This document shows positions 6,039-11,876 of a stretch of DNA of 13,945 nt, piece after piece. The stretch's first letter is position 1, and each line of letters begins with the position of its first letter. Source of the stretch: UBA5972 sp964600965 (GTDB lineage Bacteria > Pseudomonadota > Alphaproteobacteria > Rhodobacterales > Rhodobacteraceae); the NCBI GenBank assembly GCA_964600965.1, contig CAZRLO010000074.1:1-13945 (forward strand), read 5' to 3'. The notes under the pieces were generated by a model. It was given only the letters and a program-made list of their open reading frames with translations, did not search any database and was not told the origin of the DNA. The translations under genes were made by a program, and so were the position numbers.

Positions 6039-6416
6039 GAAAAAATGAAAAAAGATTGTTTTCTGCCAGACAGATTTCGGGTCTCGCCGGTATATGGGTG
6101 GTAAGTTCGATAAATACGTAGGGATGATGAACGGTTTCAAGACAGAACGCAAAGCACAGAACATTGGCATCGACTCATAACCCATTGATATTGAACGGGT
6201 CCCTTCCCGCTGTAAACGTATACGGGGGGGCGAGGCGCGAGGCTTTCCCAGTGACGTTTCAAAAAACACCCGTTTCGTTTCGTTTTGACCAAAACCCCAA
6301 TGAAACAAGGGCCTGAGGGTCCGTAAAACCCCTCTGAAACGAAATGGCCCCTCTGACCCATTTCGTTTCGCGCGCTGACCCGTTTCGTTTCGGCACAGCT
6401 TTTCAAGGATAATCCG
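6039..6416. promoter_or_regulatory. Repeat-rich non-coding region before the methyltransferase
   Basis: A 378-base gap between the DUF6362-type gene and the methyltransferase. The first part is A/T-rich and contains CAATCT at 6031-6036 facing AGATTG at 6053-6058, followed by TTTT, which could form a very weak terminator. The middle holds the palindrome CGTATACG near 6217-6224. The right half, 6266-6392, carries the TTTCGTTTCG repeats described separately. Immediately before the methyltransferase start there is a clear AAGGA at 6405-6409. I see no credible gene on either strand. The region probably houses the promoter and operators of the methyltransferase, or a plasmid-like or phage cis-acting site. 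Confidence 0.55.
6269..6392. repeat. Iteron-like CCCRTTTCGTTTCG repeats
   Basis: Three direct copies of CCCRTTTCGTTTCG lie at 6269-6282, 6357-6370 and 6379-6392. The last two sit in a longer unit CTGACCCRTTTCGTTTCG and are spaced 22 bases apart, about two helical turns. An inverted copy, GAAACGAAATGG at 6336-6347, pairs perfectly with CCATTTCGTTTC at 6358-6369 across a 10-base spacer. This looks like binding sites for a DNA-binding protein. Candidates encoded nearby are the DUF6362-type helix-turn-helix protein and the ParB-type domain of the methyltransferase. Confidence 0.7.
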
Positions 6417-7649
6417 ATGGACGTGATCGACCTGCCCCTCGGGCAGATCATTCCCTATGCGCGCAACCCTCGGCGCAACGAGAAAGCCGTTGCCACGGTT
6501 GCCGCCTCGATCGGGGAGTTCGGCTGGCGTCAACCCATCGTGGTGGATGAGGCGATGATCGTGCTGGCCGGACACACCCGGTTGGCGGCCGCGCAGCAAC
6601 TGGGGCTGGAAACGGCACCGGTGCACGTGGCGAAAGGGCTGACCGAGGCCCAGGCGCGGGCCTTTCGGATCATGGACAACCGTTCGGGTGAGAATGCCGA
6701 ATGGGACAATGAGCTGCTCGGGCTGGAACTGGGTGATTTGCAGGCGGCGGACTTCGATCTCGACCTGACCGGTTTTACCGACGAGGAATTGAACAACCTG
6801 CTGAACGGGCTTGCTGACGGCGACGGCGCGCAGGAGGGCGAGGATGACATTCCCGAGACGCCGGAGGATCCGGTCAGCCGTCCGGGCGACCTCTGGGTGC
6901 TGGGAAACCATCGACTGCTTTGCGGCGACAGCACGGTGGCGACCGATGTCGAGCGGGTGCTGGATGGCATCAAACCGTTGTTGCTTGTCAGCGATCCTCC
7001 CTACGGTGTGGAATACGATCCGTCGTGGCGCAACCAGACCGGCGCGGCGAAGACCAAACGCACCGGCAAGGTGCTGAATGACGACCGCGCTGACTGGCGC
7101 GAGGCCTGGGCGCTGTTTCCGGGTGATGTGGCCTATGTCTGGCATGGCGCGCTCCACGCTGGGGAGGTCGCTGAAAGCCTCGAAGTTTCGGGGTTCAAGA
7201 TCAGATCGCAGATCATCTGGGCCAAGGACCGGCTAGTTCTGAGCCGGGGCGATTACCATTGGCAGCATGAACCCTGCCTTTATGCCGTGAAGAAAACCGG
7301 CAAGGGCCATTGGGCCGGAGATCGCAAGCAAACGACGCTGTGGCAGATTGCCAACAAGGATCAGGACGCCGAAACCGTGCACGGCACGCAGAAGCCGGTG
7401 GAATGCATGCGCCGTCCGATTCTGAATAATTCCAGCCCGGGTCAGGCGATCTATGAGCCGTTCATGGGATCGGGCACCACGTTGATCGCGGCGGAATCCA
7501 CTGGGCGGGTCTGTCTCGGGATCGAGCTGAACCCGGCTTATGTCGATGTGGCGGTACAGCGCTGGCAGCAATTCACCGGGAAGCCGGCCGTATTGGACAG
7601 CGACGGACGCGCTTTTGACGAGATCAAATCCGGACGTGAAGCTGCATGA
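6417..7649 (+). CDS. ParB-domain DNA methyltransferase (adenine/N4-cytosine type)
   Basis: A 410-residue orphan DNA methyltransferase that transfers a methyl group from S-adenosylmethionine to DNA. AAGGA at 6405-6409 lies seven bases before ATG 6417. Residues 1-110 form a ParB/Srx-type N-terminal domain (IIPYARNPRRNEKAV at 11-25, GWRQPIVVD at 36-44, AGHTRLAAAQ at 51-60). The catalytic domain follows: LLCGDST at 167-173, motif IV DPPYG at 193-197, HGTQKPVECMRRPI at 322-335, and the S-adenosylmethionine motif EPFMGSGTT at 347-355 with GIELNPAYVDVAVQRW at 368-383. Motif IV before motif I indicates the beta class, which modifies adenine or N4 of cytosine. No cognate restriction enzyme is adjacent. 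It may protect phage DNA from host restriction or alter promoter use; the target sequence cannot be read from the protein. It overlaps the next gene by four bases (ATGA at 7646-7649). Confidence 0.93.
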   Translation: MDVIDLPLGQIIPYARNPRRNEKAVATVAASIGEFGWRQPIVVDEAMIVLAGHTRLAAAQQLGLETAPVHVAKGLTEAQARAFRIMDNRSGENAEWDNELLGLELGDLQAADFDLDLTGFTDEELNNLLNGLADGDGAQEGEDDIPETPEDPVSRPGDLWVLGNHRLLCGDSTVATDVERVLDGIKPLLLVSDPPYGVEYDPSWRNQTGAAKTKRTGKVLNDDRADWREAWALFPGDVAYVWHGALHAGEVAESLEVSGFKIRSQIIWAKDRLVLSRGDYHWQHEPCLYAVKKTGKGHWAGDRKQTTLWQIANKDQDAETVHGTQKPVECMRRPILNNSSPGQAIYEPFMGSGTTLIAAESTGRVCLGIELNPAYVDVAVQRWQQFTGKPAVLDSDGRAFDEIKSGREAA

Positions 7650-7927
7650 AGCAGAGCCGGGCTATGTCGCTGGTCGAGGCCGTCGCCAATATCGCGGTGG
7701 GCTACGGCGTTGCCGTCGCAACGCAGATCCTGATCTTCCCGGTCTTCGGGTTGCATACCACGCTGGTGCAGAACATGAAGATGGGCGGGATTTTCAGCCT
7801 TGTCAGCCTGGCGAGATCGTTCGCGCTGCGGCGGGTTTTCGAAGCGATCAGGGCACGGCGCTCGGAACGAGAAACCGCCGCTCCAGCGGAACGGCGGGAA
7901 GATGGATGGGTCGATCGTAATCAGTAA
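7646..7927 (+). CDS. Small membrane protein, DUF7220-like
   Basis: A 93-residue protein with a long hydrophobic segment at about residues 9-36 (VEAVANIAVGYGVAVATQIL, then IFPVFGL), a second moderately hydrophobic amphipathic stretch (MGGIFSLVSLARSFALRRVF), and a very charged C-terminal tail (RARRSERETAAPAERRED). One or two membrane-spanning helices are likely. The pattern MSLVEAVANxxVGYGVAV is one I associate with phage proteins labelled DUF7220; the name is from memory. I keep the ATG at 7646, which overlaps the methyltransferase stop; ATG 7664 (MSLVEAV) is an alternative. The 3' end overlaps the last seven bases of the convergent DUF3489 gene. Its role is unknown. Position before the packaging genes in a phage could suggest holin-like or membrane-anchor activity, but there is no direct support. 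Confidence 0.75.
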   Translation: MKQSRAMSLVEAVANIAVGYGVAVATQILIFPVFGLHTTLVQNMKMGGIFSLVSLARSFALRRVFEAIRARRSERETAAPAERREDGWVDRNQ

Positions 7928-8427
7928 ACGATGCGATAAACGCGCCCCCTTTGCTCCGCCTTTTCGGAGGTAATGGTCAGGCCGAGGCGTTTCTTCAGCA
8001 CCCCCGACATCGCCCCGCGCACGCTGTGTGATTGCCAGTCGAGCGCGGTCACGATCTCGGAGATGGTCGCCCCGTCGGAGGCGTTTAGCATCTCGATCAG
8101 CCGGGCCTGTTTCGTGCCTGCGCGGGTTTTCGGCTTTGGCCGATTTGGATCGGCCTTCGGCATGTCGGGTTTGACGCCAATGGCCTCGAGCCCCGCGTTG
8201 GTAATGACCAGCGTGGTACCGTGGCCGTCGCCGGTCTTGCGCCATGTGGGCTCATTTTTACGCAGGTCGGCTTCGACCTCATCCAGCAGGCCGCGTGCGA
8301 TCAAGGGCACGATCACCTTGTTGGCGGCCCCGCCACGCAGGCGGTCGGGCAGCGGCAAGGCAATGCGGTCGGCCTGCTGAGAGGCGCGCGAAAGAATGAG
8401 AGTCTGAGTTTCACTGAGTGTGGGCAT
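7921..8427 (-). CDS. DUF3489 winged-helix protein
   Basis: A 168-residue protein read leftward. I chose ATG 8427 (MPTLSETQTLILSRAS) because AAGGA lies eight bases upstream on the minus strand; the in-frame ATG at 8460 has no such site. The C-terminal domain, residues about 104-168, is the DUF3489 pattern: GTKQARLIEMLNASDGATI, then WQSHSVRGAMSGVLKKRLGL, then SEKAEQRGRVYRIVY, a winged helix-turn-helix. A Pro/Lys-rich linker (DPNRPKPKTRAG) separates it from an N-terminal domain of about 85 residues containing a second helical segment. The family is probably DNA-binding. The gene opposes the methyltransferase and packaging genes and faces a promoter region with palindromes, so autoregulation or control of the terminase genes is plausible (inference). 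Confidence 0.88.
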   Translation of the reverse strand: MPTLSETQTLILSRASQQADRIALPLPDRLRGGAANKVIVPLIARGLLDEVEADLRKNEPTWRKTGDGHGTTLVITNAGLEAIGVKPDMPKADPNRPKPKTRAGTKQARLIEMLNASDGATISEIVTALDWQSHSVRGAMSGVLKKRLGLTITSEKAEQRGRVYRIVY

Positions 8428-8541
8428 GCTTTTCGTCCTTGATTGCATCGTTCGGTGCAATCAGCATCGCTCTGATCGGGGTGGCTATCCAGTAAAGACG
8501 CAGCAATATCATTGCGTTGATAGACCCGAGAGGATTGGTAA
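8428..8541. promoter_or_regulatory. Divergent promoter/operator region between DUF3489 and terminase genes
   Basis: A 114-base gap from which the DUF3489 gene is read leftward and the small terminase rightward. It holds two palindromes: TGATTGCA at 8440-8447 with TGCAATCA at 8456-8463, and GCAATatcATTGC at 8503-8515, which overlaps TATCA/TGATA at 8507-8522. The shared half-site GCAAT/ATTGC suggests two sites for one regulator. GAGAGGA at 8528-8534 is the ribosome binding site of the small terminase. I could not assign -35/-10 elements with confidence. Confidence 0.5.
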
Positions 8542-9123
8542 ATGGCCGCCGCCACACAGCCCCTCGCGGTAATCGCAAAGCTTCTGGACCTGTCCGAACG
8601 CCGGGTGCAGCAGCTGAGCCGCGAAGGAGTGATCCCGAAAGCAACGCGGGGGCAATATGACCTGATCGGCTCGGTTAGGGGCTATGTGCGCTACCTGCGC
8701 GATCAGGCAATGAGCGCCCAGGCCGGGGCACCGGATTATGCTGTGGAACGTGCCCGGTTCATCCGGGCCCGGGCTGATCTTGCGGAAATGGAAGCGAACC
8801 AGCGGCGCGGTTCGCTGATTGCCGCGGACGACGCCGAGGCCGCCTGGATTGCGGTTTTGGCGTTGTTGCGCACCCGGTTGCTGTCGCTGCCGGATCGGCT
8901 GGCCCCGTTGGTCTATGAAACGGGCAACCTGGCCGGAACACGGGACCTGCTGCGCGGGACATTGCGGGACGTTCTTGAGGATTTGGCCAACAGCGATGTG
9001 CAATCGGACCCAGACGACAAAACAGGCACCGATCCTGACGATATCGGGCTCACCGATCCTGCGCCGGACGGTGAAGACGGCGCTCCAGACCCTGCGGCCA
9101 CCGCCGGAGCTGACGATCAGTGA
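8542..9123 (+). CDS. Terminase small subunit, Nu1-like
   Basis: A 193-residue DNA-recognition subunit of the packaging terminase. GAGAGGA at 8528-8534 precedes ATG 8542. The N-terminus is a winged helix-turn-helix of the Nu1 (lambda small terminase) type: IAKLLDLSERRVQQLSREG at 11-29, then VIPKATRGQYDL at 30-41 and a helix SVRGYVRYLRDQ at 44-55. A long helical region follows (YAVERARFIRARADLAEMEANQ, about 66-87), matching the oligomerisation and coiled region of this family, and then AWIAVLALLRTRLLSLPDRL at 101-120. The last 40 residues are strikingly acidic and low in complexity (SDPDDKTGTDPDD and PAPDGEDGAPDP). The 3' 53 bases overlap the proposed start of the large terminase. Its role is to bind the packaging site and recruit the large subunit. 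Confidence 0.88.
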   Translation: MAAATQPLAVIAKLLDLSERRVQQLSREGVIPKATRGQYDLIGSVRGYVRYLRDQAMSAQAGAPDYAVERARFIRARADLAEMEANQRRGSLIAADDAEAAWIAVLALLRTRLLSLPDRLAPLVYETGNLAGTRDLLRGTLRDVLEDLANSDVQSDPDDKTGTDPDDIGLTDPAPDGEDGAPDPAATAGADDQ

Positions 9124-10969
9124 CTGGGCAGACCAGAACCGTCGGCTGAGTTCTGAAGCCAGCGCCGAACCGGGGCAGTGGCGCACCTCACGCGCCGAAT
9201 ATCAGCGCGGGATCATGGACGCGATCTCGGATGCCAATGTCGAAATGGTGGTTGTCATGTCATCTGCCCAGACGGGCAAGACCGAAACACAACTCTGTGC
9301 CGTCGGCTATCACATCGATCAGGACCCGGCGCCGATCATGGTGGTGATGCCGACCGAGCGGGACGCCGAGACCTGGTCGAAGGACCGGTTTTCACCGATG
9401 GCGCGCGATACGCCCTGCCTGACTGGCAAGATCGCCGATCCCAAATCGCGCGATGGCAACAACAAGATCCTGCACAAGCGGTTTCCGGGCGGGCATCTGA
9501 CGATTGTCGGGGCAAACGCGCCTTCGGGGCTGGCAAGCCGCCCGATCCGGCTGCTGATGTGCGACGAGGTCGATCGCTATCCGTTCAGCGCCGGTGCCGA
9601 GGGGGATCCGGTGAACCTCGCGAAGAAACGAACCGTGACGTTCTGGAACCGCAAGATCGTGCTGGTGTCGACGCCCACGAACAAGGGGGCAAGCCGGATC
9701 GAAACGGCGTATGAAGAAAGTGACCAGCGCCAATACTGGGTGCCTTGCCCGGACTGCGGGGCCGAGCAGGTGCTGGTCTGGAGCCAGGTCAAATGGGACA
9801 AGGCGGCGGGTGGCGCGCATCGTCCCGAAACAGCCCGGTATCATTGTATCGACTGTGATGCCGCATGGCGTGACGAAACCCGCTGGGCAGCGGTCAGACA
9901 GGGGCGTTGGCAAGCGAACGCGCCCTTCGCCGGTATTGCCGGGTTCCATCTCAACGAGATTTACTCGCCCTGGGTGCGGCTTGAAGCGATGGTGAAAGCG
10001 TTCCTCTCGGCACGCGCTGGTGGTGACGAGGCAATGAAGACTTTCGTCAACACATCGCTTGGCGAGACATGGGTCGAGTCTGGCGAAGCGCCCGACTGGC
10101 AGCGGCTGTTGGACCGCAAGGAAGACTGGAGTGCTGGCACAGTTCCCGCGAAAGCCTTGTTCCTGACCGCCGGGGCCGATGTTCAAAAAGACCGGATCGA
10201 GGTCGACGTCTGGGCCTGGGGACGCGGGCTGGAAAGCTGGCTGATCGACCATATCGTGATCGAGGGCGGCCCGGGATCGGAGGCTTGCTGGAGTGGCCTC
10301 ACAGAGCTTCTGGGACGAACATGGCAACATGCCAATGGCACATCTATGACCATCGCGCGGCTTGCCGTTGACACCGGCTATGAAACCCCCGCCGTGTATG
10401 GCTGGGCCCGCAAGGTCGGGTTCGGCCAGGTCGCTCCGGTAAAGGGTGTCGAGGGGTTCAACCGCGCCAGCCCGGTGTCGGGGCCGACCTTCGTGGATGC
10501 AACCATCGCCGGCAAACGCCTGCGCCGGGGCGCGCGGCTCTGGACGGTGGCAGTGTCGACCTTCAAATCCGAGACCTACCGGTTCTTGCGCCTTGAACGG
10601 CCGACGCCCGAGGAAATGGCAGTTGGAGCATTGTTCCCGCCGGGAACATTGCACCTGCCGGGCTGGATTGATTCTGAATGGCTGAAACAGCTGGTCGCCG
10701 AGCAACTGGTGACGGTGCGCAACAAGCGTGGGTTCGCGCGGCTGGAGTGGCAGAAACTCAGGGAACGCAACGAGGCGCTCGATTGCCGGGTCTATGCCCG
10801 CGCGGCGGCGTGGATCCTCGGGGCGGATCGCTGGTCGGACAAACAATGGGATGAGTTGGAGCGCCAGGTCGCGGTGCCGGAACAGGATGCGCCAGTGCCA
10901 GCCAAGTCAAGCCGCTCGGCCTTGTCTACGCGTCAGCGCAGATCCGTGCGCTCAAATTATATGAGTTAG
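9071..10969 (+). CDS. Terminase large subunit, GpA family
   Basis: The packaging motor and DNA-cutting nuclease, 632 residues if translated from GTG 9071. This start is chosen because the conserved N-terminal pattern (PPPELTISDWADQNRRLSSE) begins right after it. ATG 8996 is an alternative adding 25 residues; neither has a strong ribosome binding site, which suggests coupling to the small subunit. The ATPase part has Walker A SAQTGKT at 65-71, Walker B LLMCDEVDRY at 161-170, and LVSTPTNKGASR at 198-209 as coupling motif. A four-cysteine zinc-binding module (C226, C229, C259, C262) follows, typical of GpA. The nuclease part begins at LTAGADVQKDRIEVDVWAWG (about 365-384, D370), with further acidic residues in AVDTGYET and in DCRVYARAAAWILG near the end. 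It is related to lambda gpA, and should give cohesive-end or site-specific cutting. Confidence 0.93.
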   Translation: MKTALQTLRPPPELTISDWADQNRRLSSEASAEPGQWRTSRAEYQRGIMDAISDANVEMVVVMSSAQTGKTETQLCAVGYHIDQDPAPIMVVMPTERDAETWSKDRFSPMARDTPCLTGKIADPKSRDGNNKILHKRFPGGHLTIVGANAPSGLASRPIRLLMCDEVDRYPFSAGAEGDPVNLAKKRTVTFWNRKIVLVSTPTNKGASRIETAYEESDQRQYWVPCPDCGAEQVLVWSQVKWDKAAGGAHRPETARYHCIDCDAAWRDETRWAAVRQGRWQANAPFAGIAGFHLNEIYSPWVRLEAMVKAFLSARAGGDEAMKTFVNTSLGETWVESGEAPDWQRLLDRKEDWSAGTVPAKALFLTAGADVQKDRIEVDVWAWGRGLESWLIDHIVIEGGPGSEACWSGLTELLGRTWQHANGTSMTIARLAVDTGYETPAVYGWARKVGFGQVAPVKGVEGFNRASPVSGPTFVDATIAGKRLRRGARLWTVAVSTFKSETYRFLRLERPTPEEMAVGALFPPGTLHLPGWIDSEWLKQLVAEQLVTVRNKRGFARLEWQKLRERNEALDCRVYARAAAWILGADRWSDKQWDELERQVAVPEQDAPVPAKSSRSALSTRQRRSVRSNYMS

Positions 10970-10973
10970 AGCG

Positions 10974-11264
10974 TCAACCTTGGAGTGTGCGTTGAACAAT
11001 TTCAGGATCCTTGGCGATCATGGCCAGCAGGACGCGCGCCGGGCCGTCAGGGCGGCGACGGCGGTATTCCCAGTTGAGGAGCGTGCCCTTTTTCACGCCG
11101 ATACTGCGCGCAAACTCGGCCTGCGAAAGGCCGGTGCTGGCGCGAATGAGTTGAACATCGGGCTCCGGAATATCGATCTCGTGTATGGTGGCCGGACCTT
11201 TGCCCCTGGCGTGGGCAAGAGCCTCTTTCAGACCTTGTTCGATGCTGTTGAAGGCGTCGCTCAT
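10974..11264 (-). CDS. HigA/NadS-type antitoxin
   Basis: A 96-residue helix-turn-helix protein on the opposite strand to the packaging genes. The N-terminal 35 residues (MSDAFNSIEQGLKEALAHAR) form a helix typical of NadS-type antitoxins. Residues about 36-85 hold an XRE-type helix-turn-helix: VQLIRASTGLSQAEFARSIG, then VKKGTLLNWEYRRRRPDGPA, then RVLLAMIAKDP. Its role is to neutralise the toxin encoded just upstream and, as usual in such modules, to repress their shared promoter. Its ATG overlaps the toxin stop by four bases (ATGA at 11261-11264 on the minus strand), so the order is toxin then antitoxin, as in higBA. It converges with the large terminase gene with only four bases between stops, leaving no room for a normal terminator. 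Confidence 0.88.
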   Translation of the reverse strand: MSDAFNSIEQGLKEALAHARGKGPATIHEIDIPEPDVQLIRASTGLSQAEFARSIGVKKGTLLNWEYRRRRPDGPARVLLAMIAKDPEIVQRTLQG

Positions 11265-11602
11265 CGCTTGCTCCTGTAGGTTTCTGTCAGGGCCTTGCCC
11301 AGGGTTTTTACGGCCTCGGTTTCAGCCTTGCTCAGGTTGGCCTTCTCGTTCTTTGCGAAGACCGTGATCAATATGACCGGTGTGCCGTCCTCGGGGCTGA
11401 AGACATGGATCACCCGGTAACCGCCACTTTTACCGCTGCCCGTGCGCGCAAAACGGAATTTGCGCACACCACCGCCGATGGAAACGCCGCTCATCGGGTT
11501 GCGGGCGACAAAATCGATCAGTTCCATACGCTCGCCATTACTCATGATTGCGCGGGCACGACGCTGGAATTCTGGCATTTCGACAACGGTTACAATGGTC
11601 AT
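11261..11602 (-). CDS. RelE/HigB-family toxin
   Basis: A 113-residue toxin of the RelE/ParE superfamily (HigB-like), read leftward from ATG 11602. The typical order is visible: MPEFQRRARAIMSNGERMELI (helical start), RNPMSGVSIGGGVRKFRFAR, then the core strand pattern SGGYRVIHVFSPEDGTPVIL, ITVFAKNEKANLSKAE and a final helix TEAVKTLGKALTETYR. Family members cut mRNA on the ribosome; conserved-type arginines and lysines (KFRFAR, GYRVI, FAKNEKANLS) are present. It is followed by its antitoxin with overlap. No Shine-Dalgarno sequence precedes the start, and the best promoter would begin transcription at or next to the ATG. ATG 11578 (MPEFQRR) is an alternative start but also lacks a binding site. 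The pair probably serves prophage maintenance or exclusion of other phages (inference). Confidence 0.87.
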   Translation of the reverse strand: MTIVTVVEMPEFQRRARAIMSNGERMELIDFVARNPMSGVSIGGGVRKFRFARTGSGKSGGYRVIHVFSPEDGTPVILITVFAKNEKANLSKAETEAVKTLGKALTETYRSKR

Positions 11603-11636
11603 GACATTAGATAGGTGTCAGCGACCTATATGTCAA
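11602..11636 (-). promoter_or_regulatory. Predicted toxin-antitoxin promoter with nested operator palindromes
   Basis: On the minus strand TTGACA (11636-11631), an exact -35, is followed after 17 bases by TATCTA (11613-11608), a moderate -10 with 3 of 6 bases matching. TCTAAT, two bases further on, is a closer -10 match but at 19-base spacing. The start codon is at 11602, so the mRNA would begin at or next to the ATG. Two palindromes overlap the promoter: ATAGGT/ACCTAT at 11611-11629 and TGACAT/ATGTCA at 11602-11635. They suit repression by the antitoxin. Confidence 0.6.
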
Positions 11637-11657
11637 TGACAGGCATCGAGAAACAGC

Positions 11658-11873
11658 ATGGCCACTCTGGCAGAACTGCAAACCCGCCGCGAGGCACTGG
11701 CGGCCTCGCGCGCCAGCGGCGTGGCCCGGGTCAGCTATGACGGCAAGACGGTGGAATACCGCAGCCTCGCCGAAATCGACCGCGCCATCGATGTGCTGGA
11801 CCGGGAGTTCGCCGCGCTCGAGGGCCGGTCTGTCATTCGTCAGGTCCGCGTGACCACCACCAAAGGCCTCTGA
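11658..11873 (+). CDS. gpW-like head-tail joining protein
   Basis: A 71-residue protein of the lambda gpW type, which binds at the portal ring to allow tail attachment and stop DNA leakage. It begins MATLAELQTRREALAASRASG, followed by VARVSYDGKTVEYRSLAEID, then a helix RAIDVLDREFAALEG and a basic C-terminus. That helix-beta hairpin-helix order and the YDGKTVEYRSLAEI motif are characteristic. The ribosome binding site is weak (GAG at 11648-11650). It follows the toxin-antitoxin control region and precedes the portal gene by three bases between stop and start, so it belongs to the head operon, with the toxin-antitoxin pair as an insertion between it and the large terminase. Lambda has the same order (A, W, B, C), which supports the assignment. 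Confidence 0.88.
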   Translation: MATLAELQTRREALAASRASGVARVSYDGKTVEYRSLAEIDRAIDVLDREFAALEGRSVIRQVRVTTTKGL

Positions 11874-11876
11874 CGG

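Noticed and set aside
6124..6180. 18-residue open frame (MMNGFKTERKAQNIGIDS)
   Set aside because: It is too short to judge and lacks a convincing ribosome binding site; nothing supports translation.
6030..7157. 375-residue open frame on the minus strand
   Set aside because: It lies antisense to the well-supported methyltransferase and crosses the repeat region. Its composition (Arg/His/Gly-rich) is typical of the opposite strand of a GC-rich gene, and no domain is recognisable.
7875..7897. CCGCCG/CGGCGG hairpin near the end of the membrane-protein gene as a terminator
   Set aside because: It lies inside the coding sequence and no T-run follows on either strand; such hairpins are common in GC-rich codons.
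8819..9070. Upstream extension of the large terminase to ATG 8819
   Set aside because: The extension is a frame-shifted reading of the small terminase and reads as Arg/Pro/Cys-rich sequence. Family similarity begins only after 9071.
9392..10846. 484-residue open frame on the minus strand
   Set aside because: It is fully antisense to the large terminase, which has complete ATPase, zinc and nuclease motifs. The antisense product shows no motifs.
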